This document shows, one piece after another, positions 52,414-63,733 of a DNA stretch of 64,000 nt. The DNA is from Nonomuraea sp. NBC_00507 (GTDB taxonomy: Bacteria; Actinomycetota; Actinomycetes; Streptosporangiales; Streptosporangiaceae). Numbering within the stretch: position 1 is the first letter of the stretch; every line of letters begins with the position of its first letter. The notes under the pieces are model-generated. The model did no database searches, was not told where the DNA came from, and was given only the letters and a program-made list of their open reading frames with translations. The stretch is taken from positions 744,001-808,000 of the forward strand of contig NZ_CP107853.1 in NCBI RefSeq assembly GCF_036013525.1, written 5' to 3'. Both the position numbers and the translations under genes were made by a program.

Positions 52414-53370
52414 CGCCAAAAAGGCGTCTCGCGCCGGGATGTCAGGCAAACCGGAAATGTCGTCCCGCGCTCGGTCCACCCACGCCTCCAGCTGCGCCCG
52501 CGCCCGCGCCATCGCCGGGTGCGCACGGAGCAGGGTCAACGCCTCGTCCACGTCGGACTCGGCCACCGGGCCCGACAGCAGCTCGGAAAGGCGCGGGGAG
52601 TCGTCGGCGGCCAGGGCGTACAGGACCGGGAGGGTCTTGATGCCCTCACGGAGGTCAGTGCCCGGCGTCTTGCCCGACTGCGCCCCCGTGGAGGCCACGT
52701 CCAGCAGGTCGTCCCCCAGCTGCCAGGCCACGCCGATGGCCTCGCAGGCGCGGCTCAGCCGCTCCTCGACGTCCGCGGGAGCCCCGGAGAGCAGGGCTCC
52801 GAAGCGGCCGGAGGCGGCGATCAGCGAGCCCGTCTTGTCGGCCAGGACGTTGACGTAGTGCGCGATCGGGTCCTCGTCGGCGCGCGGGCCGACGGTCTCA
52901 CGGATCTGGCCCTGGACCAGGCGGGAGAACGTCTGCGCCTGGATACGGATCAACTCGGGGCCAAGGTCGGCCAGGATGTCGGACGCCTGGGCGAACAGGT
53001 AGTCGCCGGTGAGAATCGCGACAGTGTTGTCCCACCGGGCGTTCGCGGACGGGGAGCCCCGGCGTACCGGGGCCTCGTCCATGACGTCGTCGTGGTAGAG
53101 CGAGCCCAGGTGGGTCAGCTCGATGACCACCGCGCCGGGCACGACGCCCGGCGCCGACGGATCGCCGAACTGGGCGGCGAGCAACACCATCAGCGTGCGG
53201 AACCGCTTGCCGCCGGCCTCGATGAGGTGCTTGGACGCCTCCGTGACGAAGGCGTCCTCGCTCTCCACCGACGAACGCAGGAGCTTCTCCACCGCGGCCA
53301 GTCCGGTGGCCACGTCCTGCGCCAACCGTTCGTCCTCAATGGGAAGGTCAACCACGGGTGGCGCAGACAT
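52381..53370 (-). CDS. Polyprenyl (menaquinone side-chain) diphosphate synthase
   Basis: 329 residues. First aspartate-rich motif SLYHDDVMDEAPVRRG, second motif QLGDDLLDV, plus GGKRFRTLMVLLA and KTGSLIAAS: trans-long-chain isoprenyl diphosphate synthase. Starts 11 bp after nuoN, so probably the last gene of the nuo transcript, tying quinone tail supply to complex I. Confidence 0.93.
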   Translation of the reverse strand: MSAPPVVDLPIEDERLAQDVATGLAAVEKLLRSSVESEDAFVTEASKHLIEAGGKRFRTLMVLLAAQFGDPSAPGVVPGAVVIELTHLGSLYHDDVMDEAPVRRGSPSANARWDNTVAILTGDYLFAQASDILADLGPELIRIQAQTFSRLVQGQIRETVGPRADEDPIAHYVNVLADKTGSLIAASGRFGALLSGAPADVEERLSRACEAIGVAWQLGDDLLDVASTGAQSGKTPGTDLREGIKTLPVLYALAADDSPRLSELLSGPVAESDVDEALTLLRAHPAMARARAQLEAWVDRARDDISGLPDIPARDAFLALCDYVVQRSG

Positions 53371-53381
53371 ACGAGATCCCC

Positions 53382-54971
53382 TTATCTGATGAACAAGCTG
53401 CTAGCAGCTTCGTTGGCAACGCTGAGCATGGACTCCGGGTAGAGCCCCACCCCTACGGTAACCAGCAGCGCGACGGCGATGACAGCCACGGTCCCCGCAC
53501 TGGGCACCACGATCGCCGGGCCGTCGGCGGCCGGCTCGCTGAAGAACATCAGCACGATCACGCGCACGTAGAAGAACGCCGCGACGGCCGAGGCCACCAC
53601 ACCCACGACGACCAGTCCGGCCATCCAGCCGCCCATCGAGTCGCCAGGCTGCGTCCCGCTGTTGAGCGCGGCGGCGAAGACGGCGTACTTGCCGAAGAAG
53701 CCGCTGGTCAGCGGGATGCCGGCGAAGGCCAGCAGGAAGAAGGCGAACACCCCGGCCAGAATCGGGGCCCGCTTGCCGAGCCCGGCCCAGCGCGACAGGT
53801 GCCCGGCCTCGCCGCCGGGGTCGCGCACCAGCGTGACGATCGCGAACGCGCCGACCGTCGTGATGCCGTAGACCGCCAGGTAGAACAGGATCGCCTTCAG
53901 CGAGACCGCGTTCTGCTGCGCGGAGCCGAACGTGGCCATCACGCCGACGAGCAGGAAGCCCGCGTGCGCGATGGATGAGTAGGCCAGCATGCGCTTGATC
54001 TCGGTCTGCGTGATCGCCAGCACCGAGCCGACGACCATGGTCAGCGCCGCGATGACCCAGATGACAGGCCGCCAGTTCCAGTCGAGGTTGCCCAGACCCA
54101 CCCAGAACACCCGCAGCACGGCGCCCACGGCCGCGACCAGCGTGCCCGAGGCCATCAGAGCGGTGATCGGGGTCGGGGCGCCCTGGTAGACGTCCGGCTT
54201 CCACGCCTGGAACGGCGCCGCGCCGATCTTGAACAGCAGGCCCACGCCGAGCAGCGCGAGCCCGATCATCAGCAGCGGGTCGAGCGCCGCGCCCTCGGCC
54301 AGGGCCTGGTTGATGCCGGGGAGCGAGACGGTGCCCGCGTACCCGTAGACCATCGCGGTGCCGTACAGGAAGAAGGCCGAGGAGAACGCGCCCAGCAGGA
54401 AGTACTTCATGGACGCCTCCTGCGACAGCAGGCGACGCCGGCGTGCCAGGCCGCACAGCAGGTAGAGCGGCAGCGACATGACCTCGAGGGCCACGAACAT
54501 CATGAGCAGGTCGTGCGAGGCCGGGAAGAGCAGCATGCCGCCGACCGCGAACAACACCAGCGGGTAGACCTCGGTGTGGCCGGCGCCGCCGGTCACGGTC
54601 TCGGCCTCTTCCTCGTCGGCGCTGCCCGGCACGGCCGCGGCCGAGGCGACGAAGTGGCCCTCGTCGTTGATCAGCAGCACGCACACGAACGACAGGACGA
54701 GGATGACGCCCCAGATGAACAGTGACGGCCCGTCCACCGCGATCGCGCCCATGGCGGCGGCCGTCGTGGACACCTGGCCGCGCAGCACCTGCACGAGCAC
54801 CAGTGCGAACGCGCCGAGCAGGCTCAGCAGAGTGAGCGGTACGTGGATCGCCTTACGCAGGTAACGCGGCGCGAACGCCTCGACGAGCACGCCGATGACG
54901 GCCGCGCCGAACACCACCAGCAGCGGCGCCAGCGTGCCGTACTCGATCGTCGGCGCTGGAATGGAGTTCAC
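53382..54971 (-). CDS. nuoN: NADH-quinone oxidoreductase subunit N
   Basis: 529 residues, about 14 membrane helices; antiporter-like subunit. FLICGL-like SLPLYLLCGLARRRR, GAAPFQAWKPDVYQGAPTPI, MLAYSSIAHAGFLLVG carry the conserved Lys/His of the proton path. The start overlaps the nuoM stop by 4 bp. Confidence 0.95.
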   Translation of the reverse strand: MNSIPAPTIEYGTLAPLLVVFGAAVIGVLVEAFAPRYLRKAIHVPLTLLSLLGAFALVLVQVLRGQVSTTAAAMGAIAVDGPSLFIWGVILVLSFVCVLLINDEGHFVASAAAVPGSADEEEAETVTGGAGHTEVYPLVLFAVGGMLLFPASHDLLMMFVALEVMSLPLYLLCGLARRRRLLSQEASMKYFLLGAFSSAFFLYGTAMVYGYAGTVSLPGINQALAEGAALDPLLMIGLALLGVGLLFKIGAAPFQAWKPDVYQGAPTPITALMASGTLVAAVGAVLRVFWVGLGNLDWNWRPVIWVIAALTMVVGSVLAITQTEIKRMLAYSSIAHAGFLLVGVMATFGSAQQNAVSLKAILFYLAVYGITTVGAFAIVTLVRDPGGEAGHLSRWAGLGKRAPILAGVFAFFLLAFAGIPLTSGFFGKYAVFAAALNSGTQPGDSMGGWMAGLVVVGVVASAVAAFFYVRVIVLMFFSEPAADGPAIVVPSAGTVAVIAVALLVTVGVGLYPESMLSVANEAASSLFIR

Positions 54972-56527
54972 TGACCTGTCCCCTTCTCAGCGATGGTGGA
55001 GACCGGCACCTTCACGTTGGTCAGGGTCTCTTGCACGGACGGGTTGATCACGTCGAGCAGCGGCTTGGGGAAGAAGCCGAACCCGATGATCAGGGCGACC
55101 AGCGGGGCCAGCACCCAGATCTCGCGGGCGTTCAGGTCCTTGAACGCCTTGACCGGCTCGGCGGTCGGCCCGTTCATGACCCGCTGCACCATCCACAGGA
55201 TGTAGACGGCCGCGAGGACCACGGCCACCGCGGAGATGACGGCGGCCGCCGTCAGCGCCCCGGAGCCATGGGCCGCGCTCGAGTAGGTCCCGATCATGAC
55301 CATGAACTCGCTGACGAACGACGACAGACCGGGCAGCGACAGCCCCGCCAGACCGGCGACCAGGAAGAAGCCCGCCAGCACCGGCGCGACCTTCTGCACG
55401 CCTCCGTAGTCCTCGATGTACGGCGAGCCACGCCGGGCGATGAGGAAGCCGGCGGCCAGGAACAGCGCGCCGGTGGCGAAGCCGTGGTTGACCATGTAGA
55501 GGGCGGCGCCGGACTGGGCGACGTCCGACATGGCGAACACGCCGAGCACGATGAAGCCGAAGTGCGAGATCGACGTGTAGGCGATGAGCCGCTTCATGTC
55601 GTTCTGCCCGATGGCCACGATGGCGCCGTAGATGATGCTGATGACCGCGAGCACGACGATCGGCATCGTGAACGCCTTGGCCGCCTCCGGGAACAGCTCC
55701 AGGCAGAAGCGCAGCATGCCGAACGTGCCGACCTTGTCCAGCACGCCCACCAGCAGCACGGCGGCCCCGGCCGGCGCCTGCGCGGCCGCGTCGGGCAGCC
55801 ACGTGTGCACCGGCCACAGCGGCGCCTTGATCGCGAAGGCGATGAAGAACCCGGCGAACAGCCACTTCTGCATGGCAGGGTCCTGGATGGCCCCGATCAG
55901 CTCGGGGAACATGAACGTGTTCTTGCCGGCCACGAAGTAGAGCCCGATGACCGCGACCAGCATGAGCAGGCCGCCGAACAGCGAGTACAGCAGGAACTTC
56001 ACGGCCGCGTAGGACCGCTGGGCGCCGCCGTACGAGCCGATCATGAAGTACATCGGGATCAGCATCGCTTCGAAGAAGACGTAGAAGAGGAAGATGTCGG
56101 TCGCCGCGAAGACGCCGATCATCATCGTCTCCAGCACCAGCAGCAGCGAGAAGTACGTCTTCACCGACCGCTTGGGCGCGATCACGGTGCCGTCGGCGCT
56201 CTTGACCCCGTCGGCGTCGTGCCAGGAGGCCAGCACCACGATCGGCACCAGCACCGCCGACAGCGCGATGAGCACGAGGGCCACGCCGTCGACGCCGACC
56301 CCGAACTTCACGCCGAAGCTGGGGATCCAGTTGTACTCGGCCACGAACTGGAACCGGTCGCCGTTGGGCTTGAACCCGGCGGCCATGACGCCCGTGAGCA
56401 CCAGCACCAGCAGCGAGACCAGCAGCGTGACCTGCTTGGCCAGCTTGTCACTGCCCTTGGGGAGCAGGGCCACCACGATGGCGCCCACCACGGGCACCGC
56501 CATGAGTATCGGAAGCCAGGGTGACAT
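54968..56527 (-). CDS. nuoM: NADH-quinone oxidoreductase subunit M
   Basis: 519 residues from ATG 56527, which overlaps the nuoL stop by one base (TGATG). Antiporter-like: FVEAMLIPMYFMIG-type segment (FFEAMLIPMYFMIGSYGG), FAIKAPLWPVHTWLPDAAAQ, KRLIAYTSISHFGFIVLG. The long upstream extension of the open frame is a nuoL shadow. Confidence 0.95.
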   Translation of the reverse strand: MSPWLPILMAVPVVGAIVVALLPKGSDKLAKQVTLLVSLLVLVLTGVMAAGFKPNGDRFQFVAEYNWIPSFGVKFGVGVDGVALVLIALSAVLVPIVVLASWHDADGVKSADGTVIAPKRSVKTYFSLLLVLETMMIGVFAATDIFLFYVFFEAMLIPMYFMIGSYGGAQRSYAAVKFLLYSLFGGLLMLVAVIGLYFVAGKNTFMFPELIGAIQDPAMQKWLFAGFFIAFAIKAPLWPVHTWLPDAAAQAPAGAAVLLVGVLDKVGTFGMLRFCLELFPEAAKAFTMPIVVLAVISIIYGAIVAIGQNDMKRLIAYTSISHFGFIVLGVFAMSDVAQSGAALYMVNHGFATGALFLAAGFLIARRGSPYIEDYGGVQKVAPVLAGFFLVAGLAGLSLPGLSSFVSEFMVMIGTYSSAAHGSGALTAAAVISAVAVVLAAVYILWMVQRVMNGPTAEPVKAFKDLNAREIWVLAPLVALIIGFGFFPKPLLDVINPSVQETLTNVKVPVSTIAEKGTGQ

Positions 56528-58431
56528 CAGATGGTCCCAACGAGGAGCAGGGCGCCGGTCAGCAGGGCGGCACCGATGAAGATGGACAACGCGTACGTTC
56601 TGGCGAAGCCCGTCTGGATCCGCCTGAGGCGCCCGGAGCTGCCGCCGATGCCCGCGGCCAGGCCGTTGACCAGCCCGTCGACGCCGCGGTTGTCGAAGAA
56701 CACGGCGAGGCGGGTCAGCCACTGGCCGGGGCGCATGAACAGCGACTCGTTGAGCGCGTCACCGTACAGGTCGCGGCGGGCGAACGTGGTGAGGAACGAA
56801 CCGCGCGGCTGCACGGCGGGCACCTCCACCCGGCCGTACCGCATCCAGGCGAAGGCCGCACCCACGGCGACCAGCGCCAGCGTGGCGAGACCCGGCGTGC
56901 TGGTGAAGTGGAACTCCGGCAGCTCCGCCGGCCGTCCGACCGCCGGCGCCAGGAACAGCAGGAGCCGGTTGCTCAGGACGAGGTAGCCGCCCAGGCCGAT
57001 GGCGCCGATCGACAGGATGATCAACGGCCAGGTCATGACCGCCGGCGACTCGTGCGGGTGTGCGCCCTCGGCCCAGCGCTTCTGGCCGAAGAAGGTCATG
57101 AAGACCATCCGCGACATGTAGAAGCCGGTGATCCCGGCGCCGAGCACGGCCAGCCAACCCAGGATGGGCTGGTGGTGCACCGCGGTCTCGATGATGCCGT
57201 CCTTGGTGAAGTAACCGGACAGCAGCGGGAACCCGATGATCGCCAGGTAGCCGATGAAGAACGTGACGAAGGTCAGCGGCATGAACTTGCGCAGCCCGCC
57301 GTACTTCCGCATGTCGACTTCGTCGTTCATGCCGTGCATGACGGACCCGGCCCCGAGGAACAGATCGGCCTTGAAGAAGCCGTGCGTGATCAGGTGGCCA
57401 ATCGCGAAGGCGTAGCCGGCCGGGCCGAGGCCCGCGCCCAGCATCATGTAGCCGATCTGCGACATCGTCGAACCGGCCAGGCCCTTCTTGATGTCGTCCT
57501 TCGCACAACCGATGATGGCACCGGCGAGCAGCGTGGCCGCACCCACGATGGCCACGGCCAGCGCGGCGCCGGAGCCCTCGGGGAAGAAGTACACCCCGGA
57601 CCGGACCACCAAGTAGACGCCGGCGGTGACCATGGTCGCGGCGTGGATCAGGGCCGACACCGGAGTCGGGCCCTCCATGGCGTCCAGGAGCCAGGACTGC
57701 AGCGGCAGCTGCGCCGACTTGCCGCAGGCGCCGAGGAGCAGCAGCAGCCCGATGGCGAGCGTGGTGCCGTTCTCGGCCTGAATCGGCTTGAGCTCCGCGA
57801 AGGACAGCGTCTGGTACGTCGTGAAGATCACGAACATGCCGACCAGCAGGCCGAAGTCACCGACGCGGTTGACCACGAACGCCTTCTTGGCCGCGACCGC
57901 CGCCGACGGCTTGAACTGCCAGAACCCGATCAGCAGGTACGACGCCAGACCGACGCCCTCCCAGCCGATGAACAGGCCCACGTAGTTGTCGGCCAGCACC
58001 AGCAGCAGCATCGCCGCCACGAACAGGTTGAGATAGGCGAAGAACCTGCGCCGGTGCTCGTCGTGCGACATGTAGCCGATCGAGTAGATGTGGATCAGCG
58101 AACCCACACCGGTGATCAGCAGCGCGAAGCTGATCGACAGCGGGTCGATCAGCAGCCCGATGTTGATGTCGAGGTTGGGGATGAACTCCCACAGGTGCAC
58201 CGCCCGGCGGCGCTCGTTCTCCCCAAAGCCGATGAGCTCGACGAACGCCAGCACCGCCACGACGAACGAGGCGAGGGACATGGCCACGCCCAGCAGATGG
58301 CCCCAGCGGTCGGTGAGCCGGTTGAACGCCAGCAGGATGAACGCTCCCAGCAACGGGAAAGCGATCATCAGCCAGGCGTTGCCGATCACGCCGCCGGTGT
58401 GCTGGGCGATCTGAGCGATTTCAGATTCCAC
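56527..58431 (-). CDS. nuoL: NADH-quinone oxidoreductase subunit L
   Basis: 634 residues, about 16 helices. [69 protein letters not shown], plus the C-terminal lateral helix region. Normal length. Proton-pumping end of complex I. Confidence 0.96.
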   Translation of the reverse strand: MESEIAQIAQHTGGVIGNAWLMIAFPLLGAFILLAFNRLTDRWGHLLGVAMSLASFVVAVLAFVELIGFGENERRRAVHLWEFIPNLDINIGLLIDPLSISFALLITGVGSLIHIYSIGYMSHDEHRRRFFAYLNLFVAAMLLLVLADNYVGLFIGWEGVGLASYLLIGFWQFKPSAAVAAKKAFVVNRVGDFGLLVGMFVIFTTYQTLSFAELKPIQAENGTTLAIGLLLLLGACGKSAQLPLQSWLLDAMEGPTPVSALIHAATMVTAGVYLVVRSGVYFFPEGSGAALAVAIVGAATLLAGAIIGCAKDDIKKGLAGSTMSQIGYMMLGAGLGPAGYAFAIGHLITHGFFKADLFLGAGSVMHGMNDEVDMRKYGGLRKFMPLTFVTFFIGYLAIIGFPLLSGYFTKDGIIETAVHHQPILGWLAVLGAGITGFYMSRMVFMTFFGQKRWAEGAHPHESPAVMTWPLIILSIGAIGLGGYLVLSNRLLLFLAPAVGRPAELPEFHFTSTPGLATLALVAVGAAFAWMRYGRVEVPAVQPRGSFLTTFARRDLYGDALNESLFMRPGQWLTRLAVFFDNRGVDGLVNGLAAGIGGSSGRLRRIQTGFARTYALSIFIGAALLTGALLLVGTI

Positions 58432-58441
58432 CAGTCACCTC

Positions 58442-58738
58442 TTAGTACTTCAGCAGGTTGGCGTCGTCGACCGACGCGGACCTGCGGGTTCGGAAGATCG
58501 TCACGATGATGGCGAGGCCTACCACGACCTCGGCCGCGGCCACCACCATCACGAAGAACGCGATGATCTGGCCTTCCAAGTTGCCGACCTGCCTGGAGAA
58601 GGCGACGAACGCGAGGTTGCAGGCGTTGAGCATGAGCTCCACGCACATGAACACCACGATCGCGTTACGCCTGATCAGCACGCCGATGGCGCCGATGGCG
58701 AACAACAGGCCGGACAGGACGAGGTATTGCGTCGTCAT
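58442..58738 (-). CDS. nuoK: NADH-quinone oxidoreductase subunit K
   Basis: 98 residues, three helices. [40 protein letters not shown] with the conserved membrane Glu, [19 protein letters not shown] with the second Glu. Start overlaps the nuoJ stop (ATGA). Confidence 0.95.
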   Translation of the reverse strand: MTTQYLVLSGLLFAIGAIGVLIRRNAIVVFMCVELMLNACNLAFVAFSRQVGNLEGQIIAFFVMVVAAAEVVVGLAIIVTIFRTRRSASVDDANLLKY

Positions 58739-59565
58739 TTGTTCACCTCGTTGGTGGTCTGCTCGGCGTCCTGCTCCTCGGCCTCGTCGCGCGCGTGGAT
58801 GTCGCGCTCCTCGGCGTCTTCCTCGACCGTGTGCTTGATGGCCGCGGCGAACCTGGGGTCAGCGGGCAGGTGGTCGTGCTCGACGTCGTAGCGCGCGATG
58901 TAGCGGTTGACCGAGGACTCCGCGACCGTCCCGTCGGGCAGCAGCGCCGGCATGTCGATGGCGTTGCCGGTGGCGTACGTGCCGGGCCCCGGCAGCGCCG
59001 ACGGCCGGTCGCCGGCGAACCTGGCCCGTGCCAGGTCCTTCTGCGTGGGCTTGTCAGTGAGCCGCTCGCGGTGCGCCAGCACCATGGCGCCCAGCGCTGC
59101 GGTGATCAGCAGCGCCGAGGTGATCTCGAACGCGAAGACGTACTTGGTAAATATCAGCAGCGCGATCGAGCGGATGTAGCCGCCCTGCGCCGTGGCCTGC
59201 GTCAGCCCGACCTCGGGAGCGAAGATCGCGTTGCCCACGGCCAGGATGATCAGCGTGGCGAAGCCGATGCCGGCGAGCACCGCCCAGAAGCGCTGGCCCC
59301 TGATCGTCTCGACGAAGGAGTCGGACGAGTCCACGCCCACCAGCATGAGCACGAACAGGAACAGCATCATGACGGCGCCGGTGTAGACGATGATCTGCAC
59401 CGCGGCCAGGAAAGGCGCGTCCTGCACCGCGTACAGGACCGCGAGGCAGAGCATCACCGTGCCGAGCATCAGCGCCGAGTACACGGCCTTCCGGTTGAAG
59501 ACCATGCCGAGCGCGGCGCCGACGGACACGACGGCGAGCACCCAGAACGTGATGGTCTCACCCAT
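58735..59565 (-). CDS. nuoJ: NADH-quinone oxidoreductase subunit J with charged tail
   Basis: 276 residues from ATG 59565. Five helices in the first ~175 residues ([40 protein letters not shown]). The last ~100 residues are a hydrophilic, acidic tail ([20 protein letters not shown]), longer than enterobacterial NuoJ (~184), as seen in some actinomycetes. Overlaps nuoI by 8 bp. Confidence 0.93.
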   Translation of the reverse strand: MGETITFWVLAVVSVGAALGMVFNRKAVYSALMLGTVMLCLAVLYAVQDAPFLAAVQIIVYTGAVMMLFLFVLMLVGVDSSDSFVETIRGQRFWAVLAGIGFATLIILAVGNAIFAPEVGLTQATAQGGYIRSIALLIFTKYVFAFEITSALLITAALGAMVLAHRERLTDKPTQKDLARARFAGDRPSALPGPGTYATGNAIDMPALLPDGTVAESSVNRYIARYDVEHDHLPADPRFAAAIKHTVEEDAEERDIHARDEAEEQDAEQTTNEVNK

Positions 59566-60073
59566 TGGTCCGCCCCAGCCGGTAGTAGTCCTCTTCGGTC
59601 TCACCGAGCCGCATGGGGTGCGGCGGCTGCTCCATGCCCTGGGTCAGCGGCGCGAGCAACATCTCCTTGGTGAAGATGAGGCCCTCGCGGGTGCTGTCGG
59701 CGAGCTCGTACTCGTTGGTCATGGTGAGCGCGCGGGTCGGGCAGGCCTCGATGCAGAGGCCGCAGAGGATGCACCGCAGATAGTTGATCTGGTAGGTGCG
59801 GCCGTAACGCTCGCCCGGCGAGAAGCGCTCCTCATCGGTGTTGTCCGCGCCTTCGACGTAGATCGCGTCGGCCGGACACGCCCAGGCGCACAGCTCGCAC
59901 CCCACGCACTTCTCCAGCCCGTCGGGCCAGCGGTTGAGCTGGTGACGCCCGTGGAAGCGAGGAGCCGTCGGCCTCTTCTCCTCCGGGTAGTTCGTCGTGA
60001 CGGGCTTCTTGAACATCGTATGGAAGGTGACCCCGAAGCCTTTGACGGGGTTCAGCCAATCAGTTAGTCCCAC
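59558..60073 (-). CDS. nuoI: NADH-quinone oxidoreductase subunit I
   Basis: 171 residues from GTG 60073, with GGAGA seven bases upstream and inside the nuoH end (14-bp overlap). Two 4Fe-4S motifs: [12 protein letters not shown] and [12 protein letters not shown] (clusters N6a/N6b). Passes electrons to the quinone site. Confidence 0.95.
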   Translation of the reverse strand: MGLTDWLNPVKGFGVTFHTMFKKPVTTNYPEEKRPTAPRFHGRHQLNRWPDGLEKCVGCELCAWACPADAIYVEGADNTDEERFSPGERYGRTYQINYLRCILCGLCIEACPTRALTMTNEYELADSTREGLIFTKEMLLAPLTQGMEQPPHPMRLGETEEDYYRLGRTNG

Positions 60074-61361
60074 TGGGAATCTCCTTGTGCTGCACCCCGT
60101 GGTAGTGCGGCAGATCGAGCGGCGGCACCGGGAAGCCACCCTTCGTCGGCTCGTTGGACAGTTCCTCGAACTCGGCTTCGACCTGGGCCTTCCTGGCTTC
60201 CTTGCGCCGCTGGTTGACGGTGTCGAACCGCATCCAGATGGCCAGCGCCCCGACCACGATGATCCCGGTGACCGCGAGACTGATCATCCGGGAGTCCACG
60301 TTGATCACCACGCTGCGCACGCCGGCGACCAGCAGGATCCACGCCAGGTTGACCGGGATCAGCACCTTCCAGCCCAGCGACATGAGCTGGTCGTACCGCA
60401 CCCGCGGCAGCGACGCCCGCACCCACACGATGAAGCTGAAGGTCAGCACGAACTTGATGAAGAACCACAACACCGGCCACCAGCCCGTGTTGGCGCCCTC
60501 CCACAGCGAGATCGGGAACGGCGCCCGCCACCCGCCGAGGAACAGCGTCACCGCGATGCCGGAGGCGGTGAACGTGTGCAGGTATTCACCCATCATGATC
60601 AGGGCGAACTTCAGCGACGAGGAGTATTCGGTCTGGAACCCGCCGACCAGCTCACCCTCACCCTCGGGCAGGTCGAACGGAATGCGGGCGGCCTCACCGA
60701 ACATGCAGACCACGTAGATCAGGAACGACGGGAGCAGCAGGAACACATACCAGGTCTGCTCCTGCGCCGCGACGATCTCCGAGGTGGACAGCGTCCCGGC
60801 GAACAGGAACACCGCCACGAACGACAGGCCCATCGCGATCTCGTACGACACCACCTGCGCCGCCGACCGCAACCCGCCCAGCAGCGCGTACGGCGAGCGC
60901 GACGACCACCCGGCCAGCACCACCCCGTAGACCGACACCGCGCCCATGGCCAGCATGAACAGCACCGCCACCGGCAGGTCCACCAGCTGCAGCGGCGTCT
61001 GCACGCCGAACAGGTTGACCATCGGCCCGAACGGCACGATCGAGAAGGCCAGGAACGCCGGCACCACCATGATGATCGGCGCCAGCAGGTAGAGCACCTT
61101 GTCCACCGTGTTGGGGAAGAGGTCCTCCTTCAGGCCCATCTTCAGGCCGTCGGCCACGGACTGCAGCAGACCGAACTTACCGGCCCGGTTGGGGCCGTAG
61201 CGGTTCTGCATCCGCGAGATCAGCTTCCGCTCGAACCAGACGCCGAACAGCACGCCCAGCATCAGGAAGACGAACAGCATCACGGCCTTGATGATGGTGA
61301 TCCACACGGGGTCCTGGCCGAAGTTGGCCAGGGTGGGATCGGCCGCGAGAACGTGGATCAT
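60060..61361 (-). CDS. nuoH: NADH-quinone oxidoreductase subunit H
   Basis: 433 residues from ATG 61361 (ATGA overlap with nuoG). [56 protein letters not shown] are quinone-chamber signatures. The C-terminal ~45 hydrophilic residues ([17 protein letters not shown]) exceed the enterobacterial form. Confidence 0.96.
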   Translation of the reverse strand: MIHVLAADPTLANFGQDPVWITIIKAVMLFVFLMLGVLFGVWFERKLISRMQNRYGPNRAGKFGLLQSVADGLKMGLKEDLFPNTVDKVLYLLAPIIMVVPAFLAFSIVPFGPMVNLFGVQTPLQLVDLPVAVLFMLAMGAVSVYGVVLAGWSSRSPYALLGGLRSAAQVVSYEIAMGLSFVAVFLFAGTLSTSEIVAAQEQTWYVFLLLPSFLIYVVCMFGEAARIPFDLPEGEGELVGGFQTEYSSSLKFALIMMGEYLHTFTASGIAVTLFLGGWRAPFPISLWEGANTGWWPVLWFFIKFVLTFSFIVWVRASLPRVRYDQLMSLGWKVLIPVNLAWILLVAGVRSVVINVDSRMISLAVTGIIVVGALAIWMRFDTVNQRRKEARKAQVEAEFEELSNEPTKGGFPVPPLDLPHYHGVQHKEIPSGTN

Positions 61362-63733
61362 GAGGCGCTCCCGATGGTGACGATGTCGCCGGCCACCGCA
61401 CGCAGGTCGCGCGTGACCGAGCAGCCGCCGGAGTTCGAAGGCACCCAGACCACCCGGTCGGGCAGGTCGGCGACGCGCACCGGCAGCGTCACGTTGTCGC
61501 CGACGACGAGCTTGTCGCCGTCGGCGACGCCCAGCTCGGCGGCCGTGCTCTCGGAGACCAGTGCTTCGGCGGTGCGGGCGGTGCCCGCGAGGTACGGCTC
61601 GCCGTCCTGCAGCCTGCCGTCGTCGAGCAGCAGGTGCCAGGTGGCCAGCAGCGCCTGGCCCGCCTCCGGCACCTCCTGGGTGCGGGTCAGGGCGTTGGGG
61701 GCGCTGACCCGGCTGCCGCGCCAGGCGCCCAGGGTGGACAGCTCGCGGCGGGCGCCCTTGGCGTCCGGCAGGCCCAGGTGCACGTCCATCCGGTCGGCCA
61801 GGTTGCCGATCACGGCCAGGTCGCTCTGCAGGCCGGGAACCTTCAGCGGCGCCTCGAACGAGCGGCCGCGGCCCTCCCAGTTGACGAACGTGCCGGCCTT
61901 CTCCTGCACGGCGGCGACCGGCAGCACCACGTCGGCGCGGTCGGTGACGGCGCTGGCGCGGATCTCCAGGCTGACGATGAACGGCGTGTGCTCGAGCGCG
62001 TCGAGCGCCGCCGCCGGGTCGGCCAGGTCGTACGGGTCGACGCCGGCCACGACCAGCGCGTCGATGTCCCCGTCGCGGGCGGCCGTGAGGATGTCCGCGG
62101 CGTCGCGGCCGGGGGCGGTGGGCAGCGAGGACACGTTCCACGCCCGGGCGACCTCGGCCCTGGCGGTCTCGTCGTCCACCGGGCGGCCGATCGGCAGCAG
62201 GTTGGGCAGCGCGCCGGCCTCGACCGCGCCGCGCTCACCGGCCCTGCGCGGGATCCAGGCGAGCTTGCCACCGGAGGCGGCGGCCAGGCGCACCGCGGCG
62301 GACAGGGCGCCGGGCACGGTGGCCAGTCGCTCGCCCGCCAGGATGATCGTGCCCTCGGGCAGGGTGCCGACCAGGTCGCCGATCGCGTCGGCCTCGACGC
62401 CGGGCGCGGTGCGGATGAGCGTGCCGCCCATCTTCGCCAGGCCCGGGGAGGCGAACGGCGCGATCGAGCTGACCTTGAGCCCCTTCTTCATCCACGCCTT
62501 ACGCAGGCGCAGGAAGACGATCGGGGACTCCTCTTCGGGCTCGAACCCGACGAGCAGCACGTGCGGGGCGTTCTCCAGGTCGCTGTAGCTGACCTCGATG
62601 CCCTTGCCGGCCACCGCGTGGGCCAGGAACTGCGCCTCCTCGGCGGAGTGCGGCCTGGCGCGGAAGTCGATGTCGTTGGTGCCCAGCGCGAGCCTGGCGA
62701 ACTTGGCGTAGGCGTAGGCGTCCTCGACCGTGACCCTGCCGCCGACCAGCACACCCGCCTTGCCGCGGGCCTTGGCCAGGCCTTCGGCGGCGACGGTCAG
62801 CGCCTCCGGCCACGAGGCCGGCACGAGCACGCCTTCCTCGTTGCGGATCAATGGCGTCTTGAGCCGGTCGGGCTGCGTGGCGTAGGTGAACGCCCAGCGG
62901 CCCTTGTCGCAGTTCCACTCCTCGTTGACCTGCGGGTCGTTGCCCGCCAGGCGGCGGGTGACGCGGCCGCGCCGGTGGTCGGTGCGCTGGGCGCAACCGG
63001 CGGCGCAGTGCTCGCACGCGCTCGGCGTGGACACCAGGTCGAACGGGCGGGCGCGGAAGCGGTAAGCGGCGCCGGTGAGCGCGCCGACCGGGCAGATCTG
63101 CACCGTGTTGCCGGAGAAGTAGGAGTTGAACGGCTTGCCGTCGGCCGTACGCACCTGCTCCTTGGCCCCGCGCTCGAAGAACTCGATGAGCGGGTCGCCC
63201 GCGATCTGGTCGGAGAAGCGGATGCAGCGCGCACACTGCACGCAGCGCTCACGGTCCAGCAGCACCTGCGTGGACAGCGGCAGCGGCTTGGGGAAGGTGC
63301 GCTTCTGCTCCTGGAACCTGGACTCGCCGCGCCCGTTGGACATGGCCTGGTTCTGCAGCGGGCACTCCCCGCCCTTGTCACAGACCGGGCAGTCCAGCGG
63401 GTGGTTGAGGAGCAGGAACTCCATCGCCGACCGCTGCGCCTTCTCGGCGACCGGCGAGGTGAGCTGGGTCTGCACGACCATGCCCTCGGCGACCTCGATC
63501 GCGCACGACGGCTGCGGCTTGGGGAAGCCGCGGCCGTTGCCCGCGTCGGGGATGTCGACCAGACACTGGCGGCAGTTGGCCGCAGGGTCCAGCAGGGGGT
63601 GGTCGCAGAACCTGGGGATCTGGATGCCCAGCAGCTCGGCGGCCCGGATGATCAGGGTGCCCTTGGGGACACTGACCTGGAACCCGTCGATGGTCAGGGT
63701 CACCAGGTTCGTTTCTGTTTCTACGACGGTCAC
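61358..63733 (-). CDS. nuoG: NADH-quinone oxidoreductase subunit G
   Basis: 791 residues. [2Fe-2S] N1b: [20 protein letters not shown]5 region [18 protein letters not shown]4 region [10 protein letters not shown] and QICPVGAL; then the molybdopterin-oxidoreductase-like domain with CEHCAAGC, a possible extra cluster (N7 type). Starts 4 bp inside nuoF. Confidence 0.95.
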   Translation of the reverse strand: MTVVETETNLVTLTIDGFQVSVPKGTLIIRAAELLGIQIPRFCDHPLLDPAANCRQCLVDIPDAGNGRGFPKPQPSCAIEVAEGMVVQTQLTSPVAEKAQRSAMEFLLLNHPLDCPVCDKGGECPLQNQAMSNGRGESRFQEQKRTFPKPLPLSTQVLLDRERCVQCARCIRFSDQIAGDPLIEFFERGAKEQVRTADGKPFNSYFSGNTVQICPVGALTGAAYRFRARPFDLVSTPSACEHCAAGCAQRTDHRRGRVTRRLAGNDPQVNEEWNCDKGRWAFTYATQPDRLKTPLIRNEEGVLVPASWPEALTVAAEGLAKARGKAGVLVGGRVTVEDAYAYAKFARLALGTNDIDFRARPHSAEEAQFLAHAVAGKGIEVSYSDLENAPHVLLVGFEPEEESPIVFLRLRKAWMKKGLKVSSIAPFASPGLAKMGGTLIRTAPGVEADAIGDLVGTLPEGTIILAGERLATVPGALSAAVRLAAASGGKLAWIPRRAGERGAVEAGALPNLLPIGRPVDDETARAEVARAWNVSSLPTAPGRDAADILTAARDGDIDALVVAGVDPYDLADPAAALDALEHTPFIVSLEIRASAVTDRADVVLPVAAVQEKAGTFVNWEGRGRSFEAPLKVPGLQSDLAVIGNLADRMDVHLGLPDAKGARRELSTLGAWRGSRVSAPNALTRTQEVPEAGQALLATWHLLLDDGRLQDGEPYLAGTARTAEALVSESTAAELGVADGDKLVVGDNVTLPVRVADLPDRVVWVPSNSGGCSVTRDLRAVAGDIVTIGSAS

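Noticed and set aside
55031..58509. Plus-strand open frames opposite nuoM and nuoL
   Set aside because: His/Glu/Asp-rich shadow translation; genuine genes are on the other strand with overlapping starts and stops.
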